From NCBI GenBank assembly GCA_032718475.1, contig JAUCBJ010007317.1, forward strand, positions 1 through 28,953: a stretch of DNA of 28,953 nt, written 5' to 3'. The stretch's first letter is position 1, and each line of letters starts with the position of its first letter. Shown piece after piece: positions 9,420 to 18,335 of the stretch. The notes under the pieces were generated by a model. The model saw only the letters and a program-made list of their open reading frames with translations, had not been told where the DNA came from and searched no databases. The translations under genes and the position numbers were made by a program. The stretch comes from Nemertoderma westbladi. Taxonomy: Eukaryota; Xenacoelomorpha; Nemertodermatida; Nemertodermatidae.

Positions 9420-11492
9420 ATGCCAAAACGAAGGGACAATGAGCGTGGAGCAGTTGGCGGAACCGGCAAGGACGACGATGAATATGAGTCCGGGGAAGCT
9501 GATGAGATGGCAGTAGGTGAAGATAAGCAGTCCAACATGATGTTACGAATGTTTAATTCTATGATGACGCAACAAAATCAAATGTTTTCTACAATGATGG
9601 CAGAAATTCATCAACGAGAGGAGGATAGATGCAGACGAGCTGATGCTAGAGATGAGCAGATGCTAAACTTGTCGAGAAGTCGTCGAGATGATGGTGGTCC
9701 TGGATCAGATGAGGCACCAACGGGTTCTTTGGCAAGTCGTTCTACGAAGTTAACAGAGCAAATACCTCCTTTTGATCCTAAAAAGATGAGCATCCAGGAT
9801 TGGTTTAGTGAATATTATGAGCGAATAATGATAGATTCGCAAGTACCAATGGAAGAAAGAAAGAATAGACTTCTAGTTAAAATAGGTAGATTACATTCAA
9901 TGTTAGATGAAACTTTAGAACCCAGAGATAGAATAGATTATGAAAGTATGAAGAGGGCTATTATTCAAATTTTAGGAGATCATAAACGTAATGTTGTAGC
10001 AGACATTGCACAATGTAAGCAAGGTTTAAATGAAACAATACCAGAATTTGTAGAGCGTTTTATGATTGCAGTTCGGCGGCGACGTGAGGATCATAGTGGT
10101 GATGGTGAACAAGAAATTTTCCAAGATTTCTTTGCTGGAAATGTGCGAAATGAAATAAGTGGGCGTTTAAGAGGTTGGCGACGAATTAATGTTGGATCTT
10201 CTTGGAAAGATTTATTACAACAGGCATATGAATTAGATGTTCAATACCCAAGAATGCAGTCAGTGTCCTCAATACAAAATAGTATGGTAAATGTTTCATC
10301 AGTTAATTCCAATTGGAAAGGAAATAGAACCAATTCATATAATTCTAGAATTGCAGAAAATAAACCCGAATCATTAAATACTAAACAAAATAATAATGCT
10401 TGCTATAATTGTGGAAGAACTAACCACCAAATTAAAGATTGTAGAGCACCTACATTATGTTATAAATGCCAGAAAACAGGCCATAAAGCTAAAGATTGTA
10501 CACAAGGAAAATGGAAAAATAGTAGCAGTGATGATACTAAACTGAGAGATACAAATAGAAATTCATTTAGTAATGTTAATAGTACGGATAATAAACATGT
10601 GAAATGTAATTTAGTTCAAGTTGGTCAGGATGATTTGAAAATACATAAAGATGATTTCCGTGAAATTAAGGAAGAACAAATCAAAGCAACAGAGGCAGAT
10701 TCTGCCAGAATTTCGGTTGATAACAGTAAAGCTAATGGAAGTAGATTCGCTGGGCAATATCTCAGACGGGCTGTAGTTTCTATCGAAATACAAGGAAATA
10801 CATTCAAAGCTCTAATAGACAGTGGAAGTGAAATTTCACTAATGCAGAAATCAGTACTTTATAAGTTACAGAAGAAAAAGAAGAGTAAATTTAAGATGGG
10901 GCAACCACCCTTTGCACCAAAGTCTGCTTCAGGTCATCCTTTAGACATTGCAGGTGTGGTTACAGTTCCATTGAAATTAGGTGATATAACTCATGAAGTT
11001 GATCTATTACTTGACTCATATTGTAAATATGACATTTTGATTGGATTAGATTTAATGGCAGGATTTAGGTGTATGATGGATTTGACTAATCCTGATGATA
11101 TAGCTGTTTACATAGATGGTAAACAAATACCAGCAGAGATGATAACTAGATCAATTGGTGAGTCCGAAATTGCTACTGTTTGGTGTAATGAAATAGTTAC
11201 GATTCCTGCTCGAAGTCGAATGTTGGTTACAGGGCAACTTGACACAATGCCTGAAATTAATTATAATGCAGTTTTATTTGAACAGGCTAACAAACTTACT
11301 AAACGACACTCCATAGCTGCAGCACGATCAATATCGATTCCAGATGAACACTTTCGAATTCCTATTCAATTATTAAATCCTTTGTCAGTTCCAGTGACAA
11401 TAAATAAACATACAAAATTGGGGGAAGTAAATTACATAAATACTGGTGATGAAGTTTTACTTGATGAAGAGATGAAGATGACTATAATGTAA
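9420..11492 (+). CDS. Gag-protease polyprotein of the LTR element
   Basis: An intact 690-residue frame. Residues 1-110 are charged and low in complexity, with a Met/Gln-rich stretch. Residues 115-290 look like a Ty3/gypsy capsid region (PPFDPKKMSIQDWFSEYYER, later QCKQGLNETIPEFVERFM). Two CCHC zinc knuckles follow at C328-C331-H336-C341 and C347-C350-H355-C360, which in this family bind genomic RNA. A lysine/asparagine-rich linker leads to a retropepsin-like protease with the active-site motif ALIDSGSEISLM (D467) and the second conserved motif ILIGLD about 80 residues later. The ATG at 9420 follows an A-rich leader. The stop overlaps the next ORF's start as TAATG (11490-11494). The frame is uninterrupted, consistent with the near-identical LTRs. 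Confidence 0.92.
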   Translation: MPKRRDNERGAVGGTGKDDDEYESGEADEMAVGEDKQSNMMLRMFNSMMTQQNQMFSTMMAEIHQREEDRCRRADARDEQMLNLSRSRRDDGGPGSDEAPTGSLASRSTKLTEQIPPFDPKKMSIQDWFSEYYERIMIDSQVPMEERKNRLLVKIGRLHSMLDETLEPRDRIDYESMKRAIIQILGDHKRNVVADIAQCKQGLNETIPEFVERFMIAVRRRREDHSGDGEQEIFQDFFAGNVRNEISGRLRGWRRINVGSSWKDLLQQAYELDVQYPRMQSVSSIQNSMVNVSSVNSNWKGNRTNSYNSRIAENKPESLNTKQNNNACYNCGRTNHQIKDCRAPTLCYKCQKTGHKAKDCTQGKWKNSSSDDTKLRDTNRNSFSNVNSTDNKHVKCNLVQVGQDDLKIHKDDFREIKEEQIKATEADSARISVDNSKANGSRFAGQYLRRAVVSIEIQGNTFKALIDSGSEISLMQKSVLYKLQKKKKSKFKMGQPPFAPKSASGHPLDIAGVVTVPLKLGDITHEVDLLLDSYCKYDILIGLDLMAGFRCMMDLTNPDDIAVYIDGKQIPAEMITRSIGESEIATVWCNEIVTIPARSRMLVTGQLDTMPEINYNAVLFEQANKLTKRHSIAAARSISIPDEHFRIPIQLLNPLSVPVTINKHTKLGEVNYINTGDEVLLDEEMKMTIM

Positions 11493-12196
11493 TGTCATGT
11501 CCAGTCGAGGAAGATAATAAGTACAGAGAACCATGGACAGAAGAAGAATTTAACTCAAAGTTACAGATAGACAGTGGAGCAACTGAAGATGAGAAAGAAA
11601 ATGTGAAGAAGCTGTTGTATAGCAACGCAAATATATTCGCTCAGGATGATCTTGATTTAGGTCGTATTCATAGAGTCCAACATCATATAGATACTGGAAA
11701 TAGTAAACCCATACAAATAAAGGGGAATCGGACACCAAGGTCACAATGGCCCATGGTTGAAAAACACATAAACGCAATGCTCGAGCAAGATGTTATCGAG
11801 CCGGCAGCGAGTCCATGGCAGTTTCAAACGGTATTTGCGTTAAAGAAGGATGGCAATCTCAGATTTTGCATAGATTATCGACTATTAAATGCTGTAACTC
11901 GGAAAGATGTTTATCCCCTTCCGTCAATAAACGATTTAATGGATTGTATTGGTTCTTCCCCGCATGATTCGAAACGAATGTATTTTACGGTTTTAGATGC
12001 ATATTCGGCGTATTGGACAGTAGAGATGGCACCTCAAGATCGATGTAAGACGGCGTTTGCAACTCACAAAGGGTCATATCAATTCAAACGTATGCCGTTT
12101 GGATTAATAAACGCGCCCCCGACATGGCAGCGTGTGATGGACACAGCTTTAACAGGGTTACAATTTATTACTTGTTTAGTTTACCAATACCAATAA
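11492..12196 (+). pseudogene. Pol fragment: N-terminal half of Ty3/gypsy reverse transcriptase
   Basis: A 234-residue frame lying -1 relative to gag-protease. It begins with a connector including VQHHIDTG (about residues 66-73), then RT fingers (SPWQFQTVFALKKDGNLRFC, IDYRLLN), motif A FTVLDAYSAYW with catalytic D169, and motif B MPFGLINAPPTWQRVMD starting at M201. It ends CLVYQYQ-stop exactly where the family has the YxDD catalytic motif, so the second and third catalytic aspartates, thumb, RNase H and integrase are all missing. The truncation comes from a DNA deletion into the 3' LTR, not a point mutation. Translation probably depended on termination-reinitiation at TAATG, since no canonical slippery heptamer is visible in the 25-nt window (11468-11492) where both frames are open. 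Confidence 0.9.
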
Positions 12197-12203
12197 TACC
12201 ATA

Positions 12204-12393
12204 GTACCAATAATACAGAGTGCAGTTATGTTATGTTGTATGTAGTTATTGAATCACATATTCTTATTCTCTGCTTATTAATATTATACTTTGATAATAA
12301 ATATCATGCTTATTATTGCTGTATTGTTTGGTTGACAGTTCAAATATAGCAGCCGTGCTAGAGCCGGGTTAGAGGGAGAAGGCCCTCATTACA
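12204..12393 (+). repeat. 3' LTR, 5'-truncated (190 bp)
   Basis: Matches 9016-9205 over 190 bp with one difference (12223). It lacks the first 26 bp of the 5' LTR because the internal deletion ends here. The stretch just upstream, 12181-12203, contains several copies of an ACCAATA-type motif also present at the LTR edge, suggesting filler copied during repair. AATAAA is at 12296-12301. Confidence 0.9.
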
Positions 12394-12397
12394 ATAG

Positions 12398-13177
12398 CGA
12401 TTTGTTAAAAAAAAAATTTTTTCGTCCCTTTTTATAAATATTATATTTCACACCATCGCCTGCCGCTCCAGTTTTATAATACCTCCGGCGCTGTGATTAA
12501 CCTTGTTAGATAGATAATTTAACGCACTATAAGTCTGTGTAAACAAATCTCCCGTAAGTTAAGTAGTTTTCGAGCTAGACGATTTCCCGCGAAGCAAGTT
12601 TGAAGCGCGAAATTATAATTTTGGCCCTCATTTTTTTAATATCATCCTTGGAGCAAAACCGATAGCATATTTGAATTCCCCGTATGGATATTGACTGTAT
12701 AGAATGTACCTTAACCAACTAAAGTTAAAAATAAAAAATTATTCGATAAAAACTACTTTACAAATTCTGGCCCTTTTTGGCCCCTATTGCCGACATATTT
12801 TTTGTACCCCCATTCGATAGGAACGTAGCCCCAATGGTCTTCTACGAGTTTCATAAAAGAATTAGTGGATTCCTACCCGCGTTGTCGAATTAAACATTTC
12901 GGAAATAAGTTTTCCAAAAAAGACGGACAAAAACGTACAAATTTACAGCCCCTTTTTCCACCCGAAATATTAATAAATATCTTACCCCCATTCGATACGA
13001 AGGTAGTACCACTCTTCCCCTTTCCAACCGCGTTACTTTCGTCCCCGTACGATTAATATTAGCCGAGTTATAGCGGATCCCGCAAAGTCATTTTGTCCGT
13101 TTTTTCAACTTTGACGGACATTTTCGGAAAAAAGGCGTGGTAATCTTTTTTGAAAAAAAAAACTAATTCACTAATTG
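12398..13177. other. Intergenic DNA, no gene recognised
   Basis: Right flank of the LTR element. It begins with an A-run/T-run palindrome near 12406-12421 and continues with AT-rich sequence. Two similar blocks share CCCCCATTCGATA (about 12808 and 12986), each followed by an ACGTAG- or AGGTAG-like motif, and GACGGACA-type motifs occur at about 12921 and 13112. These hint at an old internally repetitive element but cannot be classified. The only open frame (12865-13056) is short and unconvincing. Confidence 0.55.
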
Positions 13178-13262
13178 TGTCACACAATACTATCAGCTTG
13201 TGTCATACAATAATCTCTGTCTGTGTCACACAATACTATCAGCTTGTGTCACACATTACTAT
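13178..13262. repeat. 23-bp minisatellite, small array upstream of the LINE
   Basis: Just under four units of the TGTGTCACACAATACT family, in the same orientation as the arrays at 5959 and 14999. A short (TA)n tract (13260-13268) separates it from the 5' breakpoint of the LINE. With the large array on the other side of the LINE, this suggests an insertion within one array. Confidence 0.9.
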
Positions 13263-13269
13263 ATATATA

Positions 13270-14998
13270 CTGAATCACCAGCCGATCGCCTCAATGGTTG
13301 GAAAGCCCACTTTGAAAAGCTCCTCAATAATGACAGGGTATTGCCTGATAACTTTATAGAAGTAAAAGTGTCTGAGTCTGTACTCCCAGATATTCCCATT
13401 GGCGATATCTCCTTTGCAGAAGTGCAGGCTGCTGCAAAGAGCATTAAGACCAATCGTGCCAGTGGAGTAGATGGTGTTCCCCCTGAGGTCTTTAAAATAC
13501 CTGAGTGTTTAAAGCTCATCTATCCCATCATAGTAGACATGTACCGAACAACAAGAGTCCCACAAGAAATGAAAACAAATAAGTTGGTGCCAGTTCCCAA
13601 GAAGGGCAACCTAACACTCTATGGTTCTTTTCGGGGAATCTCATTGATCTCGATTGCTGCAAAGCTATACAATAGGATTCTATTAAATCGCATCAGGGAT
13701 CCCATTGAGAGACTGCTCCGTGGAAATCAGAATGGGTTCCGTAAAGGTCGTGGGACCATGGAGCCCATTTTGGCACTTAGAAGGATAATTGAAGAATTAT
13801 CAAAAAAGAAAGACAGGCATCTGGCTGTTATCTTTGTTGACTTCTTCAAGGCCTTTGATTCAGTCTCTCGCTCACGTATGTTCAGCATACTTTCATTATA
13901 TGGGATTCCTGATGAAATTATTGCAGCAATCAGATCAGTATACGATGGTTCGACAACATTTGTGTCTACTGTTGACGGTGACACAGAACCATTTGAAGTG
14001 TTATGGGGCGTCCTCCAAGGAGACACACTTGCACCATTCTTGTTCATTATTGTGGTTGACTATGTTCTACGCATGTCCTTAGATCATCATAATGATGATG
14101 GGGTGATGATAACTCCACCTACTGGCTCCAGAAGTCGAGGAAATCCTGCCAAGTACCTAACTGATCTAGACTTTGCTGATGACTTAGGAGTACTCTCAGA
14201 ATCATTAGAGGGAGCCCAACGGCTCCTCAGCTCATTAGAACATGCTGCTTCTAGTGTTGGTCTTTTTATTAACTCCAGAAAGACCAAAATTCTAACCGTT
14301 AACTTTGAAAGTCCTCAGCAAGTCTCTGATCGGATGAGCATAAGCTCAAAGGATGGTATGCTTGAGCATGTGGACGACTTCTGTTACCTGGGATCATGGA
14401 TCCGGAAGTCAGGTGAGGACCTTCGAATACGTAAGGGAAAGGCATGGGCAGCCTTGAATAGGCTTTCCAGGATTTGGAAGTCACCGAGAATTAATCTGAA
14501 ACTTAAGGTCCGATTATTTAGAGCAGCAGTAGTTCCAGTACTCCTCTATGGGAGTCCATGCTGGGCTCTAACTGCTGAGGACACCAAATCTCTGGATGGC
14601 ACATTCACAAGAATGCTACGCCGGGTTCATTGTGTCAAGTACAATGCACACATCTCCAACCAGACACTATATAACATTGGAGGTGTCTCATTGGTTCCCC
14701 CAAGCTTGACACTAGAACAAAACCGCCTCCGCTTTGCAGGACATTGCTTTCGCCGTGAGGACCAGCCAGTGCATAAACTTGTACTTTGGCAGCCTCATGG
14801 AGTGAATAAGCATGGTGGACAGCCCATGACTTTCTTGAGACGCATCTTAAAGGACACTGGCCTTAAAGATGCGGATGATCTAGCAAATGTCATGGGTGAT
14901 AGGGAGTTGTGGCGGTCCAATTTTGTTGACAAGCCGGCACAGCATTCTTAAAAATGCAGCTGCAATGCAGCATGCCGATCCTAGTAGTAGTAGTAGTA
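13270..14998 (+). mobile_element. LINE family A, 5'-truncated insertion with (TAG)n tail
   Basis: Homology to the other family A copies begins at CTGAATCACC (13270). The equivalent sequence in the minus-strand copy continues further 5', so this copy is 5'-truncated, the usual result of target-primed reverse transcription. After the stop codon there are only about 30 bp of 3' UTR, carrying a palindromic GCTGCA-A-TGCAGC hairpin (14959-14971), and then a (TAG)n tail at 14982-14998. The 23-bp minisatellite lies on both sides. The hairpin and tail recur at the other family A 3' ends in the window. Confidence 0.9.
13272..14951 (+). CDS. LINE family A reverse transcriptase (5'-truncated, frame open)
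   Basis: An open frame of about 560 LINE residues; an upstream ATG at 13200 lies in the minisatellite and is not the native start. RT motifs are seen in order (numbered from 13200): RASGVDGVPPEVFKIPE (fingers), LVPVPKKGNLTLYGSFRGIS, GFRKGRGT, motif A FVDFFKAFDS (D214), motif B GVLQGDTLAPFLF (Q273-D275), motif C DLDFADDLGVLSE (D327-D328), then FCYLGSWIRKSGED and a Cys/His-containing C-terminal region ending VDKPAQHS. The full palm is intact with no frameshift, but the upstream endonuclease is missing. The domain style resembles non-LTR elements of the RTE/CR1 broad group often found in marine invertebrates; I do not assign a clade. It probably lacks its own promoter and is not autonomously mobile. 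Confidence 0.92.
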   Translation, partial: ESPADRLNGWKAHFEKLLNNDRVLPDNFIEVKVSESVLPDIPIGDISFAEVQAAAKSIKTNRASGVDGVPPEVFKIPECLKLIYPIIVDMYRTTRVPQEMKTNKLVPVPKKGNLTLYGSFRGISLISIAAKLYNRILLNRIRDPIERLLRGNQNGFRKGRGTMEPILALRRIIEELSKKKDRHLAVIFVDFFKAFDSVSRSRMFSILSLYGIPDEIIAAIRSVYDGSTTFVSTVDGDTEPFEVLWGVLQGDTLAPFLFIIVVDYVLRMSLDHHNDDGVMITPPTGSRSRGNPAKYLTDLDFADDLGVLSESLEGAQRLLSSLEHAASSVGLFINSRKTKILTVNFESPQQVSDRMSISSKDGMLEHVDDFCYLGSWIRKSGEDLRIRKGKAWAALNRLSRIWKSPRINLKLKVRLFRAAVVPVLLYGSPCWALTAEDTKSLDGTFTRMLRRVHCVKYNAHISNQTLYNIGGVSLVPPSLTLEQNRLRFAGHCFRREDQPVHKLVLWQPHGVNKHGGQPMTFLRRILKDTGLKDADDLANVMGDRELWRSNFVDKPAQHS

Positions 14999-16964
14999 TC
15001 AGCTTGTGTCACACAATAATCTCTACCTGTGCCACACAATATTCTCTCTGAGTGTGTGACTCAATAATCTCTGCCTGTGTCACACAATACTATAACCTTG
15101 TCTCACACAATACTCTCTACCTGTGCCACACAATACTCTCTGAGTGTGCCACTCAATTATCTCTGCCTGTGTCACACAATACTATGAGCTTATGTCACAC
15201 AATACTATCAGCTTGTGTCACACAATACTATCAGCTTGTGTAACACAATACTCTCTACCTGTGCCACACAATACTCTCTGAGTGTGTGACTCAATAATCT
15301 CTGCCTGTGTCACACAATACTATCAGTTTGTGTCACACAATACTCTCTGCCTGTGTCACATAATACTATCAGCTTGTGTCACACAATACTATCAGCTTGT
15401 GTCACACAATACTATCAGCTTCTGTCACACAATACTATCAGCTTGTGTCACACAATACTATAAGCTTGTGTCACACAATACTATCAGCTTGTGTCACACA
15501 ATACTATCAGCTTCTGTCACACAATACTATCAGCTTGTGTCACACAATACTATCAGCTTGTGTCACACAATACTCTCCACCTGTGCCACACAATACTCTC
15601 TGCCTGTGTCACACAATCCTCTCTGCTTGTGTCACAGAATAATCTCTCTCTGTGTCACACAATACTCTCTGCCTGTGTCACTGAATACTATCAGCTTGTG
15701 TCACACAATCCTCTCTGCTTGTGTCACAGAATACTCTCTCTCTGTGTCACACAATACTCTCTGCCTGTGTCACTAAATACTATCAGCTTGTGTCACACAA
15801 TACTATCAGCTTCTGTCACACAATACTATCAGCTTGTGTCACACAATACTATCAGCTTGTGTCACACAATACTCTCCACCTGTGCCACACAATACTCTCT
15901 GCCTGTGTCACACAATACTTTGCCTGTGTCACACAATACTCTCTACCTGTGTCACACAATCCGCTCTGCTTGTGTCACACAATAATATCAGCTTGTGTCA
16001 CACAATACTCTCTGCCTGTGTCACACAATACTATCAGCTTGTGTCACACAATACTCTCTACCTGTGCCACACAATACTCTCTGAGTGTGTGACTCAATAC
16101 TCTCTGCCTGTATCACACAATACTATCAGCTTGTGTCATACAATACTCTCTGTCTGTGTCACACAATATTCTCTGCCGTGTCACACAATACTATCAGCTT
16201 GTGTCACACAATACTATCAGCTTGTGTCACACAATACTATCAGCTTCTGTCACACAATACTATCAGCTTGTGTCACACAATACTATCAGCTTGTGTCACA
16301 CAATACTCTCCACCTGTGCCACACAATACTCTCTGCCTGTGTCACACAATCCTCTCTGCTTGTGTCACAGAATACTCTCTCTCTGTGTCATATATTACTC
16401 TCTACCTGTGTCACACAATACTACCAGCTGGTGTCACACAATACTCTCTACCTGTGTCACACAATACTCTCTGCCTGTGTCACACAATACTATCAGCTTC
16501 TCTCACACAATACTATCAGCTTGTGTCACACAATACTCTCTGCCTGTGTCACACAATACTCTGCCTGTGCCACACAATACTCTATGTCTGTGTCACACAA
16601 TACTCTCTGTCTGTGTCACACAATTATCTCTACCTGTGTCACACAATACTCTCTACCCGTGTCACACAATCCTCTCAGCTTGTGTCACAGAATACTCTCT
16701 CTCTGTGTCACAAAATACTCTCTACCTGTGTCACACAATACTATCAGCTTGTGTCACACAATACTCTCTGCATGTGTCACACAATACTATCAGCTTGTGT
16801 CACACAATACTCTCTGCCTATGCCACACAATACTCTCTGCCTGTGTCACACAATACTCTCTACCTGTGTCACACAATACTCTCTACCTGTGTCACACAAT
16901 ACTCTCTGTCTGTGTCACAATACTTTCTGCCTGTGTCACACAATACTCTCTGCCTGTGTCACAC
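14999..16964. repeat. 23-bp minisatellite, large array (about 85 units)
   Basis: Long array of the 23-bp unit with core TGTGTCACACAATACT and a variable 7-bp segment: ATCAGCT, CTCTGCC, CTCTACC, CTCCACC or CTCTGAG. Because 23 is not a multiple of three, an open frame rotates through all frames and gives overlapping pseudo-proteins rich in CHTILSACVTQYYQLVSHNT. Diagnostic blocks recur: the CTCCACC unit with the same neighbours at 15575, 15874 (13 units later) and 16308 (about 19 units later), and the CTCTGAGTGTGTGACTCAAT unit near 15045, 15280 and 16078. These are higher-order duplications. The right edge passes directly into a LINE fragment. Confidence 0.95.
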
Positions 16965-16972
16965 TGTCCTGT

Positions 16973-17166
16973 GCCCAAGAAGGGCAACCTAACACTCTAC
17001 GGTTCTTTTCGGGGAATCTCATTAATCTCGATTGCTGCAAAGCTATACAATATATTTGTATTAAATCGCATCAGGGATCCCATTGAGAGACTGCTTCGTG
17101 GAAATCAGATTGGGTTCCGTAAAGGTCGTTGGACCATGGAGCACATTTTGGCACTTAAAAGGATAA
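16973..17166 (+). pseudogene. Internal fragment of LINE family A reverse transcriptase
   Basis: About 195 bp matching 13588-13782 of the open copy, encoding PVPKKGNLTLYGSFRGIS through NRIRDPIERLLRGNQ and GFRKGRWTMEHILALKRI. It lacks both the 3' end and the (TAG)n tail, so it did not arrive as a simple insertion in this form. The left edge is the 23-bp array and the right edge is the 51-bp minisatellite at 17171. It was probably trapped and trimmed by rearrangement between arrays. Confidence 0.9.
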
Positions 17167-17170
17167 CATC

Positions 17171-17863
17171 GTTGAACATCAACACAAGACAACAATACCT
17201 AAAGATCTCCACTGGCTGCCCGTTGAACATCAACACACGACAACAATACTTAAGGTCACCATTGGATGCCCGTTGAACATCAACACACGACAACAATACT
17301 TAAAGATCACCACTGGCTTCCCGTTGGACATCAACACACGACAACAATACTTAAAGATATCCACTGGCTGCCCGTTGAACATCAACACACGACAACAATA
17401 CTTAAAGATCACCACTGGCTGCCCGTTGAACATCAACACACGACAACAATACTTAAAGATCTCCACTGGCTGCCCGTTGAACATCAACACACGACAACAA
17501 TACTTAAAGATCACCACTGGCTTCCCGTTTAACATCAACCCACGACAACAATACCTAAAGATCTCCACTGGCTGCTCGTTGAACATCAACCCACGACAAC
17601 AATACCTAAAGATCACCACTGGCTTCCCGTTTAACATCAACCCACGACAACAATACCTAAAGATCTCCACTGGCTGCTCGTTGAACATCAACACACGACA
17701 ACAATACCTAAAGATCTCCACTGGCTACCCGTTGAACATCAACCCACGACAACAATACCTAAAGATCTCCACTGGCTGCTCGTTGAACATCAACACACGA
17801 CAACAATACCTAAAGATCTCCACTGGCTACCCGTTGAACATCAACACACGACAACAATACCTT
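17171..17863 (+). repeat. 51-bp minisatellite apparently derived from LINE RT coding sequence
   Basis: About 13.6 tandem copies of a 51-bp unit (one copy is 50 bp). Read in the frame starting at 17266, each unit encodes EHQHTTTILKDLHWLPV or a close variant (DHHWLPV, DIHWLPV). HWLPV preceded by I/L-LK-x-L and a His is a well-known conserved block in reverse transcriptases of CR1/L2/Rex-type LINEs, where it reads roughly HITPILK-x-LHWLPV followed by an RI-F-K segment. The array therefore looks like a 17-codon RT segment amplified in tandem. Units carrying ATCACC..CTTCCC and ATCTCC..CTGCCC alternate in places, giving a 102-bp higher-order period. Later units carry CAACCCACG and the final units CTACCCG. 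No intact parent RT is in the window. Confidence 0.9.
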
Positions 17864-18254
17864 TTAACTGCTTAGTTGATTGACTTTATCTGTATACAGT
17901 GAGCAGTGATATGAGATTTTTATTTATTTATTTTATTTCCCGAGCGGATTTTCCCGTTGCACCATAAAGTATATTGGGTTCAATGTTTTACTCTATCACC
18001 CAATAAATATTTATTTTCAAATAAATATAGCTGACATTTCCATTATTTAAAGTATCAAATCATTCAAATTATACAATATTAGTTAGTACGAAAATGGGAT
18101 GTAATAAAAACCTTGTTGCAATAAGATCCTGACTTCCTCACACTTTATTTTTACTACATAAAATTATTCACAATATATAAAACCAACTTGGTCAACTAAA
18201 GTAAAAATTATGGAATAATTGTTTCTTTTACAATATTAAAGTCTATTGGCACAT
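17864..18254. other. AT-rich intergenic DNA, nothing recognised
   Basis: Unique-looking sequence rich in T and A runs, including a TTTATTTATTTATTTT stretch. No open frame, palindrome or repeat of note was seen. Confidence 0.55.
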
Positions 18255-18335
18255 CCAATATATTACATAAAAAAAATTCCCTACGTTTGCTAAGCCAATA
18301 TATTACACAATAAAAAAAATTCCCTGCGTTTGCTA
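18255..18335. repeat. 43-bp minisatellite, left part (about 2 units)
   Basis: A partial unit (18255-18280), one full unit starting CTACGTTTGCTAAGCC (18281-18323) and the first 12 bp of a third (18324-18335) precede the tail of the family B LINE. They match the unit of the larger array at 19272. The LINE insertion splits the array. Confidence 0.88.

Larger units (their letters stand above)
8986..12397 (+). mobile_element. Ty3/gypsy-type LTR retrotransposon with internal pol deletion
   Basis: A complete insertion frame is visible. There is a 4-bp target duplication ATAG at 8986-8989 and 12394-12397. The 5' LTR starts TG (8990) and ends CA (9205). A tRNA-Gln primer site follows, then a gag-protease ORF, a partial pol ORF and a 3' LTR ending CA at 12393. 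The shared 190 bp of the two LTRs (9016-9205 and 12204-12393) differ at a single position (9035 T against 12223 C), so the insertion is recent. The element has lost the RT active site, RNase H, integrase, polypurine tract and the first 26 bp of the 3' LTR in one deletion ending near 12204. It cannot move by itself. Ty3/gypsy assignment rests on the CCHC gag, DSG protease and RT motif style; the clade within the group is not resolved. Confidence 0.93.

Noticed and set aside
14999-16964. CRISPR-like array
   Set aside because: Units are contiguous 23-bp repeats with no unique spacers and no cas genes, and the genome is eukaryotic.
15052-17276. Open frames of up to 480 codons in the 23-bp array
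   Set aside because: The 23-bp period rotates frames, so the same pseudo-peptides appear in all frames; the longest simply runs through the array into a LINE fragment and another minisatellite.
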